Shown one piece after another: positions 1 through 5,196 of a stretch of 6,363 nucleotides of DNA. The notes under the pieces were generated by a model, which saw nothing but the letters and a program-made list of their open reading frames with translations, did no database searches and was not told where the DNA came from. The stretch comes from an uncultured Methylococcaceae bacterium (GTDB lineage: Bacteria; Pseudomonadota; Gammaproteobacteria; Methylococcales; Methylomonadaceae). Where the stretch lies: assembly GCA_903839795.1 (NCBI GenBank), contig CAIMDR010000461.1:1-6363 (forward strand), in the 5' to 3' direction. How positions within the stretch are numbered: the first letter of the stretch is position 1; the number at the start of each line of letters is the position of its first letter. Both the position numbers and the translations under genes were made by a program.

Positions 1-61
1 CGAAGACACGAAGTTCACGAAGAAAAACCAAAGAAAAATCTTCGTGTTCTTCGTGTCTTCG
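1..61. repeat. Near-perfect inverted repeat with 22-nt arms
   Basis: The left arm (1-22) and right arm (40-61) are reverse complements at 20 of 22 positions; the two mismatches lie at the GTTC/GTTC centre of the arms. The 17-nt spacer is A-rich. Each arm is built from the word CGAAGACAC / GAAGTTCAC / GAAG, so it also has an internal period of about 9 nt. The window begins at the first base of the arm, so the element may continue to the left. Words such as CGAAGACACGAAG occur as dispersed intergenic repeats in many environmental bacterial genomes (from memory, not searched). As RNA it would make a strong hairpin and could end an upstream transcript, although no T-run follows it. Confidence 0.75.
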
Positions 62-90
62 TGGTGAAATGTCTTAAGTTGATGTCTATG

Positions 91-164
91 AGGCCGGGAT
101 AAGACCACCCAAGCGTAGTGCGTGGTGGCGTTTCCGGCACACTCGTACAGCTTGATTCCGGCCT
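91..164. repeat. Interrupted palindromic element (GCCGG ends)
   Basis: AGGCCGGGATAAG (91-103) faces CTTGATTCCGGCCT (151-164). They are reverse complements apart from a one-base insertion and one substitution. Inside, CCACC (105-109) faces GGTGG (124-128), and a second CCGGC (134-138) could compete for the left arm. This resembles REP-like intergenic palindromes. It has no coding potential that I can see and no flanking target duplication that I can recognise. Family identity is unknown. Confidence 0.5.
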
Positions 165-170
165 ACATCC

Positions 171-220
171 TAAAAAAAAAATCCGTTGAAATCCGTATAA
201 TCAGTGTTATCCGTGTTCTA
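171..220. repeat. ATCCGT-type short array, 10-bp period
   Basis: After a run of ten A's (172-181), four degenerate 10-nt units follow: AATCCGTTGA (180-189), AATCCGTATA (190-199), ATCAGTGTTA (200-209) and TCCGTGTTCT (210-219). On the minus strand this reads as an AACACGGAT...CACTGATT...ACGGATTT series ending in a T-run, a pattern I recall as a dispersed intergenic repeat in several bacterial lineages. No gene overlaps it. From 221 to about 284 I see nothing further. Confidence 0.6.
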
Positions 221-284
221 TAATCGAAACTGATATTTACCGGTTAGTTACGATGCGTTGAATCTACTATTTAAAAAAATCCAG

Positions 285-333
285 GATCATGCCAGGTTGA
301 TCATTACTGTGACAACCTTGTTTTTGATCATTA
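285..333. promoter_or_regulatory. GATCAT boxes, candidate operator for maeB
   Basis: GATCAT occurs at 285-290, 299-304 and 326-331. The last two lie inside an exact 10-nt direct repeat, TTGATCATTA, at 297-306 and 324-333, 27 bp apart. Each copy contains the palindrome TGATCA. One copy lies just upstream of the proposed -35 and the other spans the -35/-10 spacer and the start of the -10, a layout suited to a dimeric repressor. The regulator is unknown and the operator role is inference from position. Confidence 0.4.
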
Positions 334-337
334 AAAT
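309..337 (+). promoter_or_regulatory. Candidate sigma70 promoter of maeB
   Basis: GTGACA (309-314, five of six matches to TTGACA) and TAAAAT (332-337) are 17 bp apart. This would put the transcription start near 344 and leave a very short leader. A ribosome-binding site AAGG (351-354) follows, 6 nt before the maeB ATG. The alternative -10 TATACA (344-349) has no well-spaced -35. This is assigned by eye only. Confidence 0.4.
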
Positions 338-360
338 AATCGTTATACACAAGGCATAAC

Positions 361-2670
361 ATGAATTCCCCCATCGATACCAAAGAAGAAATCAGTCGGC
401 AATTACATGATGCGGCTCTTGAATATCACGAGTTTCCTACCCCTGGAAAAATCAGTGTTACCCCGACCAAACAACTGACTAATCAGCGTGATCTTGCCTT
501 GGCCTATTCACCGGGAGTTGCGGCCGCTTGTGAAGAGATTGTCGCCGATCCTGCCAATGTTTTTAAATACACGTCACGGGGTAATTTGGTTGCAGTTATT
601 TCCAATGGAACCGCTGTACTGGGCTTGGGTAATATTGGCCCTCTGGCCGCCAAGCCGGTGATGGAAGGGAAGGGCGTATTATTTAAAAAATTTGCCGGCA
701 TTGATGTTTTTGACATCGAGATTAACGAGCTGGATCCCGACAAACTATGCGACATTATAGCCTCGCTGGAGCCAACTTTTGGCGGCATTAATCTGGAAGA
801 TATTAAAGCCCCTGAATGCTTTTATATTGAGCGTAAATTACGCGAACGGATGAATATACCGGTATTCCATGACGATCAGCATGGCACCGCTATTATTGTC
901 GGCGCGGCTATTTTAAACGGCCTGAAAGTGGTCGGTAAAAATATGACAGAGTGTAAGCTGGTAGCCTCGGGTGCCGGTGCTGCGGCCTTGGCTTGTCTGG
1001 ATTTGTTGATAGAGCTGGGATTTCCGCTTGAGAATATTTACGTGACCGATCAAGCCGGCGTTATCTTTAAAGGTCGCGTTGAAAAAGACCAGAACAAAGC
1101 GCGTTTTGCTCAGGAAACCACCGCACGAACTTTGGCAGAAGTGATGCCAGGTGCGGATATTTTTTTAGGACTGTCGGCAGGCGGTATTTTAAAACCAGAC
1201 ATGGTTAAAACTATGGCACCTAAGCCTTTGATATTGGCATTGGCCAATCCAACCCCTGAAATATTACCCGAAGACGCCAAAGTCGTGCGCGAGGATGCCA
1301 TCATTGCCACGGGTCGTTCTGATTACCCTAATCAGGTTAATAACGTGCTGTGCTTTCCCTATATTTTTCGGGGGGCGCTGGATTGCGGTGCCACCACCAT
1401 TACCCGCAAAATGGAAATTGCTGCCGTCCATGCGATTGCCGACTTGGCACAGGCAGAACAATCCGATATTGTTGCCAGCGCTTACGGTATCACTGATTTG
1501 TCTTTTGGCCCGGACTACTTGATTCCCATGCCCTTCGATCCGCGTCTGATGACAAAAATCGCTCCGGCGGTTGCCAAAGCGGCTGAAGAATCCGGGGTTG
1601 CCATCCGCCCGATTAAGGATATGCAAGCTTACATTGATCGCCTGCAACAATTTGTCTATCACAGCGGCACCTTCATGAAGCCGATTTTTCAGATTGCAAA
1701 AAACGCACCCGCCAACAAAAAACGCATTGTCTTTGCTGAAGGCGAAGAAGAGCGAGTATTGCGTGCTGTGCAGGTTATCGTGGATGAAAAAATCGCTATC
1801 CCTATTTTAATTGGTCGGCCGGCAGTATTACAATTTCGTATTGAAAAGTTTGGTTTGCGTATCCGATCCGATATTGATTTTGAGATTGTTAACCCTGAAT
1901 TTGATAATCGTTACCGTGATTTCTGGGAAACTTATCTGAAAATGACAGCCCGCAAAGGCGTCACCGAACAATATGCCAAGCTGGAAATGCGTCGCCGCCA
2001 CACGCTGATTGGTGCCATGTTGATTTATAAAGGGGATGCCGATGGCATGATTTGCGGCACTTTTGGTAATACCGCATTGCATCTCGAATATCTTGACAAG
2101 GTGCTGGGTAAGCGTGCCGGTGTTAATGTTTATGCCGCCATGAATGTGCTTATATTGCCGGAACGCCAGATTGTCTTGGTTGATACCCATGTCAATGAAA
2201 ATCCAACAGCGGTTCAGTTGGCTGAAATTACCCTGTTGGCCGCCGAAAAAATGCGTCGTTTGGGCGTGGAACCTCGCGTTGCTTTGCTATCGCATTCCAG
2301 CTTTGGTTCCAGTAACAGCGAGTCCGCCCAAAAGATGCGTACCGCCTTGGCAATCATTCAGGCACAGGCACCCGAACTGGAAGTTGACGGTGAAATGCAC
2401 GGCGATGCCGCACTAAACTATGATCTGCTGAAAAAAATGATGCCGGATTCAAAGTTAAAAGGCAGCGCCAATCTGCTGGTTTTACCTAATATAGATGCCG
2501 CCAATATTGCCTACAACCTGCTCAAGACCGCAGCGGGTTACGGGGTGGCGATAGGTCCCATTATGCTCGGTTGCGCAAGACCGGTACATATCCTGACGCC
2601 CTCCGCAACAGTGCGCCGTATCGTCAACATGACGGCGCTGTGTGTGTTGGATGCGGTGGAGGAACGTTAA
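361..2670 (+). CDS. maeB: NADP-dependent malic enzyme with C-terminal PTA-like domain
   Basis: The product oxidatively decarboxylates malate to pyruvate and CO2, reducing NADP+ (cytosolic; supplies NADPH and links the TCA cycle to pyruvate). It has 769 residues, close to the usual ~760 of MaeB. The N-terminal malic domain carries [10 protein letters not shown] (48-57), [17 protein letters not shown] (88-104), IDVFDIE (114-120) and the metal-site motif [10 protein letters not shown] (169-178). The nucleotide-binding fold follows with [11 protein letters not shown] (201-211), LANPTPE (294-300) and [19 protein letters not shown] (320-338). From about residue 440 comes a phosphotransacetylase-like domain: [16 protein letters not shown] (454-469), [10 protein letters not shown] (642-651), [10 protein letters not shown] (675-684) and [20 protein letters not shown] (703-722). 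In this family that domain is considered regulatory (acetyl-CoA sensing) rather than catalytic. The ATG has AAGG 6 nt upstream. NADP preference is by family, not proven. The gene is alone between two repeat-bearing spacers, so it is probably monocistronic. Confidence 0.96.
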   Translation: MNSPIDTKEEISRQLHDAALEYHEFPTPGKISVTPTKQLTNQRDLALAYSPGVAAACEEIVADPANVFKYTSRGNLVAVISNGTAVLGLGNIGPLAAKPVMEGKGVLFKKFAGIDVFDIEINELDPDKLCDIIASLEPTFGGINLEDIKAPECFYIERKLRERMNIPVFHDDQHGTAIIVGAAILNGLKVVGKNMTECKLVASGAGAAALACLDLLIELGFPLENIYVTDQAGVIFKGRVEKDQNKARFAQETTARTLAEVMPGADIFLGLSAGGILKPDMVKTMAPKPLILALANPTPEILPEDAKVVREDAIIATGRSDYPNQVNNVLCFPYIFRGALDCGATTITRKMEIAAVHAIADLAQAEQSDIVASAYGITDLSFGPDYLIPMPFDPRLMTKIAPAVAKAAEESGVAIRPIKDMQAYIDRLQQFVYHSGTFMKPIFQIAKNAPANKKRIVFAEGEEERVLRAVQVIVDEKIAIPILIGRPAVLQFRIEKFGLRIRSDIDFEIVNPEFDNRYRDFWETYLKMTARKGVTEQYAKLEMRRRHTLIGAMLIYKGDADGMICGTFGNTALHLEYLDKVLGKRAGVNVYAAMNVLILPERQIVLVDTHVNENPTAVQLAEITLLAAEKMRRLGVEPRVALLSHSSFGSSNSESAQKMRTALAIIQAQAPELEVDGEMHGDAALNYDLLKKMMPDSKLKGSANLLVLPNIDAANIAYNLLKTAAGYGVAIGPIMLGCARPVHILTPSATVRRIVNMTALCVLDAVEER

Positions 2671-2676
2671 GAGCAC

Positions 2677-2704
2677 TGTAAGGGCGAATTAATTCGCCCT
2701 TACA
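2677..2704. repeat. Perfect 28-bp palindrome after maeB, possible terminator
   Basis: The half-site TGTAAGGGCGAATT (2677-2690) is followed directly by its exact reverse complement (2691-2704), with no spacer. It begins 7 nt after the maeB stop. As RNA it could form a strong stem on either strand, so it may end maeB transcription, but no T-tract follows, which argues against a canonical intrinsic terminator. GGGCGAATT...AATTCGCCC palindromes recur between genes in many bacteria (from memory), so a dispersed repeat is the more likely origin. From 2705 to 2832 I see nothing recognisable. Confidence 0.8.
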
Positions 2705-2832
2705 CGCCATCGCTGCAAATAAATTTAATAGAGTGGCATCATCTTTGTTTTTGATACGGACTGCGTAACATCAAACAATAAGCTGTGTTTTTAAGGTGGT
2801 GGTATTAGATAATGACTGCTTATTCTGGATTT

Positions 2833-2862
2833 TTGACAATAATATTTTCTGATCGCTATAAA
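2833..2862 (+). promoter_or_regulatory. Sigma70-type promoter of the ribosomal protein cluster
   Basis: A perfect -35 hexamer TTGACA (2833-2838) is followed after 18 bp by TATAAA (2857-2862). Transcription should start around 2869-2871, giving a leader of about 90 nt before rpsF. AT-rich sequence surrounds the hexamers. No comparably good promoter was seen between the downstream genes, so rpsF, rpsR, the membrane protein gene and rplI are probably transcribed together from here. Confidence 0.7.
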
Positions 2863-2886
2863 ATACATTACAATGCCGGGTTCTAC

Positions 2887-2953
2887 GGAGCATATCGCTC
2901 CTCCTTGCTTTACCTTCTTTTTAAGACAGAGAAGGAAGGCTTAACCGAAAGGA
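2887..2953 (+). promoter_or_regulatory. Predicted S6:S18 autoregulatory mRNA leader of rpsF
   Basis: Hand pairing gives a first hairpin GGAGC/GCTCC (2887-2891 with 2897-2901). Directly next to it, a basal stem P1 pairs TCCTT (2902-2906) with AAGGA (2949-2953). Above it, a longer stem P2 pairs 2907-2918 with 2930-2940, with one bulged A (2912) and one G-U pair. Only the 3' strand between P1 and P2 is unpaired: TTAACCGA (2941-2948), containing CCG. This matches the architecture described for rpsF leaders bound by the S6:S18 complex, in which a bulged CCG mimics the 16S rRNA site. The 3' strand of P1 is the rpsF Shine-Dalgarno sequence, so folding would block ribosome entry. The structure is seen by eye; regulation is inferred from the family. 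Confidence 0.7.
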
Positions 2954-2959
2954 AAAATA

Positions 2960-3427
2960 ATGCGACATTATGAAATTGTCTTTTTAGTCCATCCTGACCA
3001 AAGCGCTCAGGTTCCAGCAATGATTGAACGTTATAAGTCAACCATTGAAGCTGCATCCGGTACTATTCACCGTTTGGAAGACTGGGGTCGTAGACATCTG
3101 GCTTATCCAATTAAAAAAATTCATAAAGCCCATTACGTGCTGATGAATGTTGAGTGTGATCAGGCTACATTGGAAGAATTAGAAAGTGGCTTCCGTTTCA
3201 ACGATGCTATTTTACGTAGCATGACTTTATTGCAAAAAGCAGCCATTACCGAACCGTCTACTATTGCCACATCAACAGCGGAAGAAAATAAAATCGCTGA
3301 ATCCAGAGCTAAAGATGCGGCTGCAAGAGAAGCGGTTGTTGTACCTGCAACAGGTGATATCGACGAAGAAGTTGATTTAGACGATGTTGATTTTGATGCT
3401 GACGCTGACGAAATCATTCCTGAATAA
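2960..3427 (+). CDS. rpsF: 30S ribosomal protein S6
   Basis: S6 binds S18 and sits on the platform of the 30S subunit. The start [19 protein letters not shown] and the later [20 protein letters not shown] (38-57) and [11 protein letters not shown] (78-88) are near-identical to E. coli S6. The folded domain ends around residue 100. The remaining ~55 residues are a disordered tail, alanine- and glutamate-rich and then strongly acidic (about 134-152, alternating D/E/V). At 155 residues the protein is longer than E. coli S6 (about 131-135). In E. coli the C-terminus is polyglutamylated by RimK; this one ends in IIPE, so modification cannot be assumed. AGGA (2950-2953) lies 6 nt before the ATG and is paired in the proposed leader. 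It is first in its operon; rpsR follows after 32 nt. Confidence 0.97.
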   Translation: MRHYEIVFLVHPDQSAQVPAMIERYKSTIEAASGTIHRLEDWGRRHLAYPIKKIHKAHYVLMNVECDQATLEELESGFRFNDAILRSMTLLQKAAITEPSTIATSTAEENKIAESRAKDAAAREAVVVPATGDIDEEVDLDDVDFDADADEIIPE

Positions 3428-3459
3428 CACTTTTAACTTATTGGATTACGGAAATTATT

Positions 3460-3687
3460 ATGGCACGTAACATCAGACGCAAAAAATTCTGCCGATTCAG
3501 TGCAGAAGGCGGAACACAGATCGACTATAAAGATCTGGATTTATTAAGCGATTACATTACTGAAACTGGCAAAATTGTTCCTAGCCGTATCACAGGAACC
3601 AGTGCCAAGTATCAAAGACAGTTATGTGTTGCAATTAAACGCGCTCGTTTTATTGCATTGCTGCCGTTCTGCGACGCGCACAAATAA
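3460..3687 (+). CDS. rpsR: 30S ribosomal protein S18
   Basis: The 75 residues match E. coli S18 in length. Diagnostic stretches are [33 protein letters not shown] (21-40) and [15 protein letters not shown] (41-55), followed by [14 protein letters not shown]18 forms a heterodimer with S6 that binds the central domain of 16S rRNA. It has three cysteines (11, 56, 71), of which only C11 is shared with E. coli, and no CxxC zinc pair. The gene follows rpsF by 32 nt with only a weak ACGGA ribosome-binding site (3448-3452), so translation may depend partly on coupling to rpsF. Unlike in enterics, priB is absent from the rpsF-rpsR gap. Confidence 0.97.
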   Translation: MARNIRRKKFCRFSAEGGTQIDYKDLDLLSDYITETGKIVPSRITGTSAKYQRQLCVAIKRARFIALLPFCDAHK

Positions 3688-3694
3688 CATAATC

Positions 3695-3701
3695 GGAGGG
3701 G
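3695..3701 (+). promoter_or_regulatory. Shine-Dalgarno that sets the membrane protein start
   Basis: GGAGGGG lies just before the ATG at 3704 and is the strongest Shine-Dalgarno match in the ribosomal cluster. It selects this ATG over an in-frame ATG at 3575, which lies inside rpsR and has no such site. Confidence 0.75.
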
Positions 3702-3703
3702 CT

Positions 3704-4606
3704 ATGAATTTTTTAGCGACTTACATTATGCGAGGCAGAGTGCAGGCCATGATAGTGGCTTCCTCTCTCGCATTGTTGTCACTAATGATGCCCCCGGTAA
3801 GTGTTGTAAGTTCAGCCGCCGTTGCTCTTGTTACTTTAAGGCGGGGCGCATTCGAAGGTTTATATGTTTTAATATGCTCCAGTTTGGCAGCCGGTCTTTT
3901 AGGCTTTCTGGTACTCGGTAATTATCAGTTTGCATTGCTTTATGTAATTGTTCTGTGGTTGCCGGTCTGGTTGATTTCAATCATCTTAAGAGAAGGTCGG
4001 CATTTATCGCTGGCGGTTGAAATTGCCATATTGATTGGCATCGTTGGCGTTATAGGGTTTTATCTCTATGCTGACGATCCTGCCGCGATGTGGAAAGCCG
4101 TGCTTTTGCAAATGATACCGGCAGACGCACCTGTTGCAGATATTCAACGTACCATTGATATTCTGGTGCATTACATGACGGGCGTGGTTGCAGCTGGCTC
4201 AGTATTTGGCTTGTTGTTTGGCTTGTTTTTGGGTCGGTGGTGGCAGGCAAACCTTTATAATCCCGGCGGTTTCAGGCAAGAATTTTTGTCATTGGATACC
4301 AAGCCCAGATTGTCAATAGGGAGTATTGCGGTGGTTGCCGTTGCTTTGGCAAGCCCTGGCGTTATATCTGAAATAGCATGGAATATTAGCATTTTGCTCT
4401 TTGTGTTATATACAGTGAGTGGAACGGCTGTTTTACATACCGTGTTTTTAGGGAAAAAACTGGCACGCTTTATGGTACCAATGCTCTATATAACCCTGTT
4501 TTTGATACCCCATGCCATGCTGCTTGTTGCTCTAATTGGCTTGAGTGATCCGTGGTTGAACTTACGCAAAAAAAAATCGAATATACACACGCCTGACGGC
4601 GTATAA
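3704..4606 (+). CDS. DUF2232-like polytopic inner-membrane protein
   Basis: The 300-residue product is very hydrophobic, with about eight or nine membrane segments judged by eye (roughly 14-30, 33-46, 51-71, 76-94, 103-122, 157-178, 204-222, 228-249 and 256-279). Between segments lies a polar loop, about 182-205, with NLYNPGGFRQEF, a recognisable feature of the DUF2232/YybS-like family. The C-terminal SDPWLNLRKKK, a short amphipathic basic end, also fits that family. The function is unknown. The position between rpsR and rplI is the same as for the homologous hypothetical protein in Pseudomonas, so the linkage is old. A role in transport or membrane assembly would be speculation. Sixteen nt separate it from rpsR and 36 nt from rplI. 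The start was chosen for its strong Shine-Dalgarno and lack of overlap with rpsR. Family assignment rests on pattern and synteny, without a profile search. Confidence 0.8.
   Translation: MNFLATYIMRGRVQAMIVASSLALLSLMMPPVSVVSSAAVALVTLRRGAFEGLYVLICSSLAAGLLGFLVLGNYQFALLYVIVLWLPVWLISIILREGRHLSLAVEIAILIGIVGVIGFYLYADDPAAMWKAVLLQMIPADAPVADIQRTIDILVHYMTGVVAAGSVFGLLFGLFLGRWWQANLYNPGGFRQEFLSLDTKPRLSIGSIAVVAVALASPGVISEIAWNISILLFVLYTVSGTAVLHTVFLGKKLARFMVPMLYITLFLIPHAMLLVALIGLSDPWLNLRKKKSNIHTPDGV
4589..4602 (+). other. Small hairpin at the 3' end of the membrane protein gene
   Basis: ACGCC (4589-4593) and GGCGT (4598-4602) pair around the tetraloop TGAC, overlapping the last codons of the membrane protein gene. 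No T-run follows, so it is not an intrinsic terminator. It could affect mRNA processing or L9 translation, or be coincidental. Confidence 0.3.
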
Positions 4607-4642
4607 ATAATGGTTTAAAAACCGAAAGGTGAGGATTAAAAG

Positions 4643-5092
4643 ATGGAAGTTATTCTTCTTGAAAAGATAGCAAACTTGGGTAACCTGGGCGACAAAGTCT
4701 CCATTAAATCAGGCTACGGCAGAAACTATCTTGTTCCACAAGGTAAAGCAGTTCCTGCAACAACCAAGAAAATTGCTGAGTTTGAAGAGCGTCGTGCCGA
4801 GCTTGAAAAAGCCGCGGCCGAAAAGTTAAGTGCTGCTCAAAAATTGGGTAATGAACTAACCAAGCTGCAAATTGAAATTGCCCACAAAGCGGGTGATGAA
4901 GGCAGATTATTTGGCTCAATTGGTACACATAATATTGCTGAAGCTATTACTGCCGCAGGTATTGCGGTTGAAAAACATCAAATTCGTTTGCCGCATGGGG
5001 CAATTCGCCATATTGGTGAGTATCCTATCGACATCAATTTACATTCTGATGTTATAGTAACACTGACTATTAAAGTGGTTGCTGAAGCATAA
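4643..5092 (+). CDS. rplI: 50S ribosomal protein L9
   Basis: L9 binds 23S rRNA near the base of the L1 stalk and helps maintain reading-frame fidelity. The length, 149 residues, equals that of E. coli L9. The N-terminal domain has [17 protein letters not shown] and the signature [18 protein letters not shown] (23-40). A long charged connecting helix (about 41-75) follows, rich in Glu, Lys and Ala. The C-terminal domain contains [14 protein letters not shown] (82-95) and [16 protein letters not shown] (114-129). GGTGAGG (4628-4634) lies 8 nt before the ATG. In Pseudomonas and E. coli relatives the next gene is often dnaB or unrelated; here it is waaA, after a 104-nt structured spacer. Confidence 0.97.
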   Translation: MEVILLEKIANLGNLGDKVSIKSGYGRNYLVPQGKAVPATTKKIAEFEERRAELEKAAAEKLSAAQKLGNELTKLQIEIAHKAGDEGRLFGSIGTHNIAEAITAAGIAVEKHQIRLPHGAIRHIGEYPIDINLHSDVIVTLTIKVVAEA

Positions 5093-5095
5093 TTA

Positions 5096-5194
5096 ATAAA
5101 AACGCAAGGCGAAAGGGGAAAGTGTTAACTTTTTAACCTTGCTCCTTAGGCGATTTTCTGCAAAGGCTATCGCCGCAAACCTTGCGTCTTTTAT
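5096..5194 (+). other. Foldable rplI-waaA spacer, possible three-way junction
   Basis: Three nested helices can be drawn by eye. The closing stem pairs 5096-5109 with 5180-5194 (14 pairs, bulged C5188; core ACGCAAGG with CCTTGCGT). Inside, hairpin A runs from 5115 to 5145: GTTAA/TTAAC (5124-5128 with 5133-5137), extended by AAG/CTT and GGGG/CTCC with a bulged T5123 and one A/G mismatch. Hairpin B pairs GGCGAT (5149-5154) with ATCGCC (5169-5174). The structure starts 3 nt after the rplI stop and ends 2 nt before the waaA ATG. It may be a cis-regulatory RNA, a terminator or attenuator (TTTTA follows the stem), or a small palindromic mobile repeat. None of these matches a family I can name. Confidence 0.45.
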
Positions 5195-5196
5195 GT

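Noticed and set aside
1..220. CRISPR array
   Set aside because: Repeats are short (about 9-10 nt), degenerate and adjacent or inverted, with no regular unique spacers of 25-40 nt and no cas genes.
454..770. Independent phosphotransacetylase function as a frameshifted or separate gene
   Set aside because: The coordinates here are residue numbers. The PTA-like segment is in one uninterrupted frame with the malic enzyme, which is the normal MaeB architecture, so it is not a novel fusion.
1264..2190. Antisense open frames inside maeB (132 codons at 1264-1662 and 120 codons at 1828-2190, minus strand)
   Set aside because: Both are opposite a full-length, well-conserved coding sequence, lack recognisable motifs and promoters, and are best explained as shadows.
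2677..2720. Canonical Rho-independent terminator for maeB
   Set aside because: The stem is excellent but the following bases (CGCCATCGCTGC) contain no T-tract and the palindrome has no loop, so it is recorded as a repeat with only possible terminator function.
2812..2973. A 53-codon open frame starting at an ATG before rpsF and ending inside its start region
   Set aside because: It runs through the rpsF promoter and the folded leader, has no convincing ribosome-binding site, and overlaps the true rpsF start in another frame. Its product resembles nothing I know.
3160..3417. Antisense serine-rich 85-codon frame opposite the S6 tail
   Set aside because: The serine/threonine/alanine richness is the complement of the Asp/Glu/Ala codons of the acidic S6 tail, so it is a compositional artefact.
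3575..3703. In-frame N-terminal extension of the membrane protein gene from an ATG inside rpsR
   Set aside because: It would overlap rpsR by more than 100 nt in a different frame, has no ribosome-binding site, and the added sequence is a frame-shadow of S18. The ATG at 3704 has a strong GGAGG.
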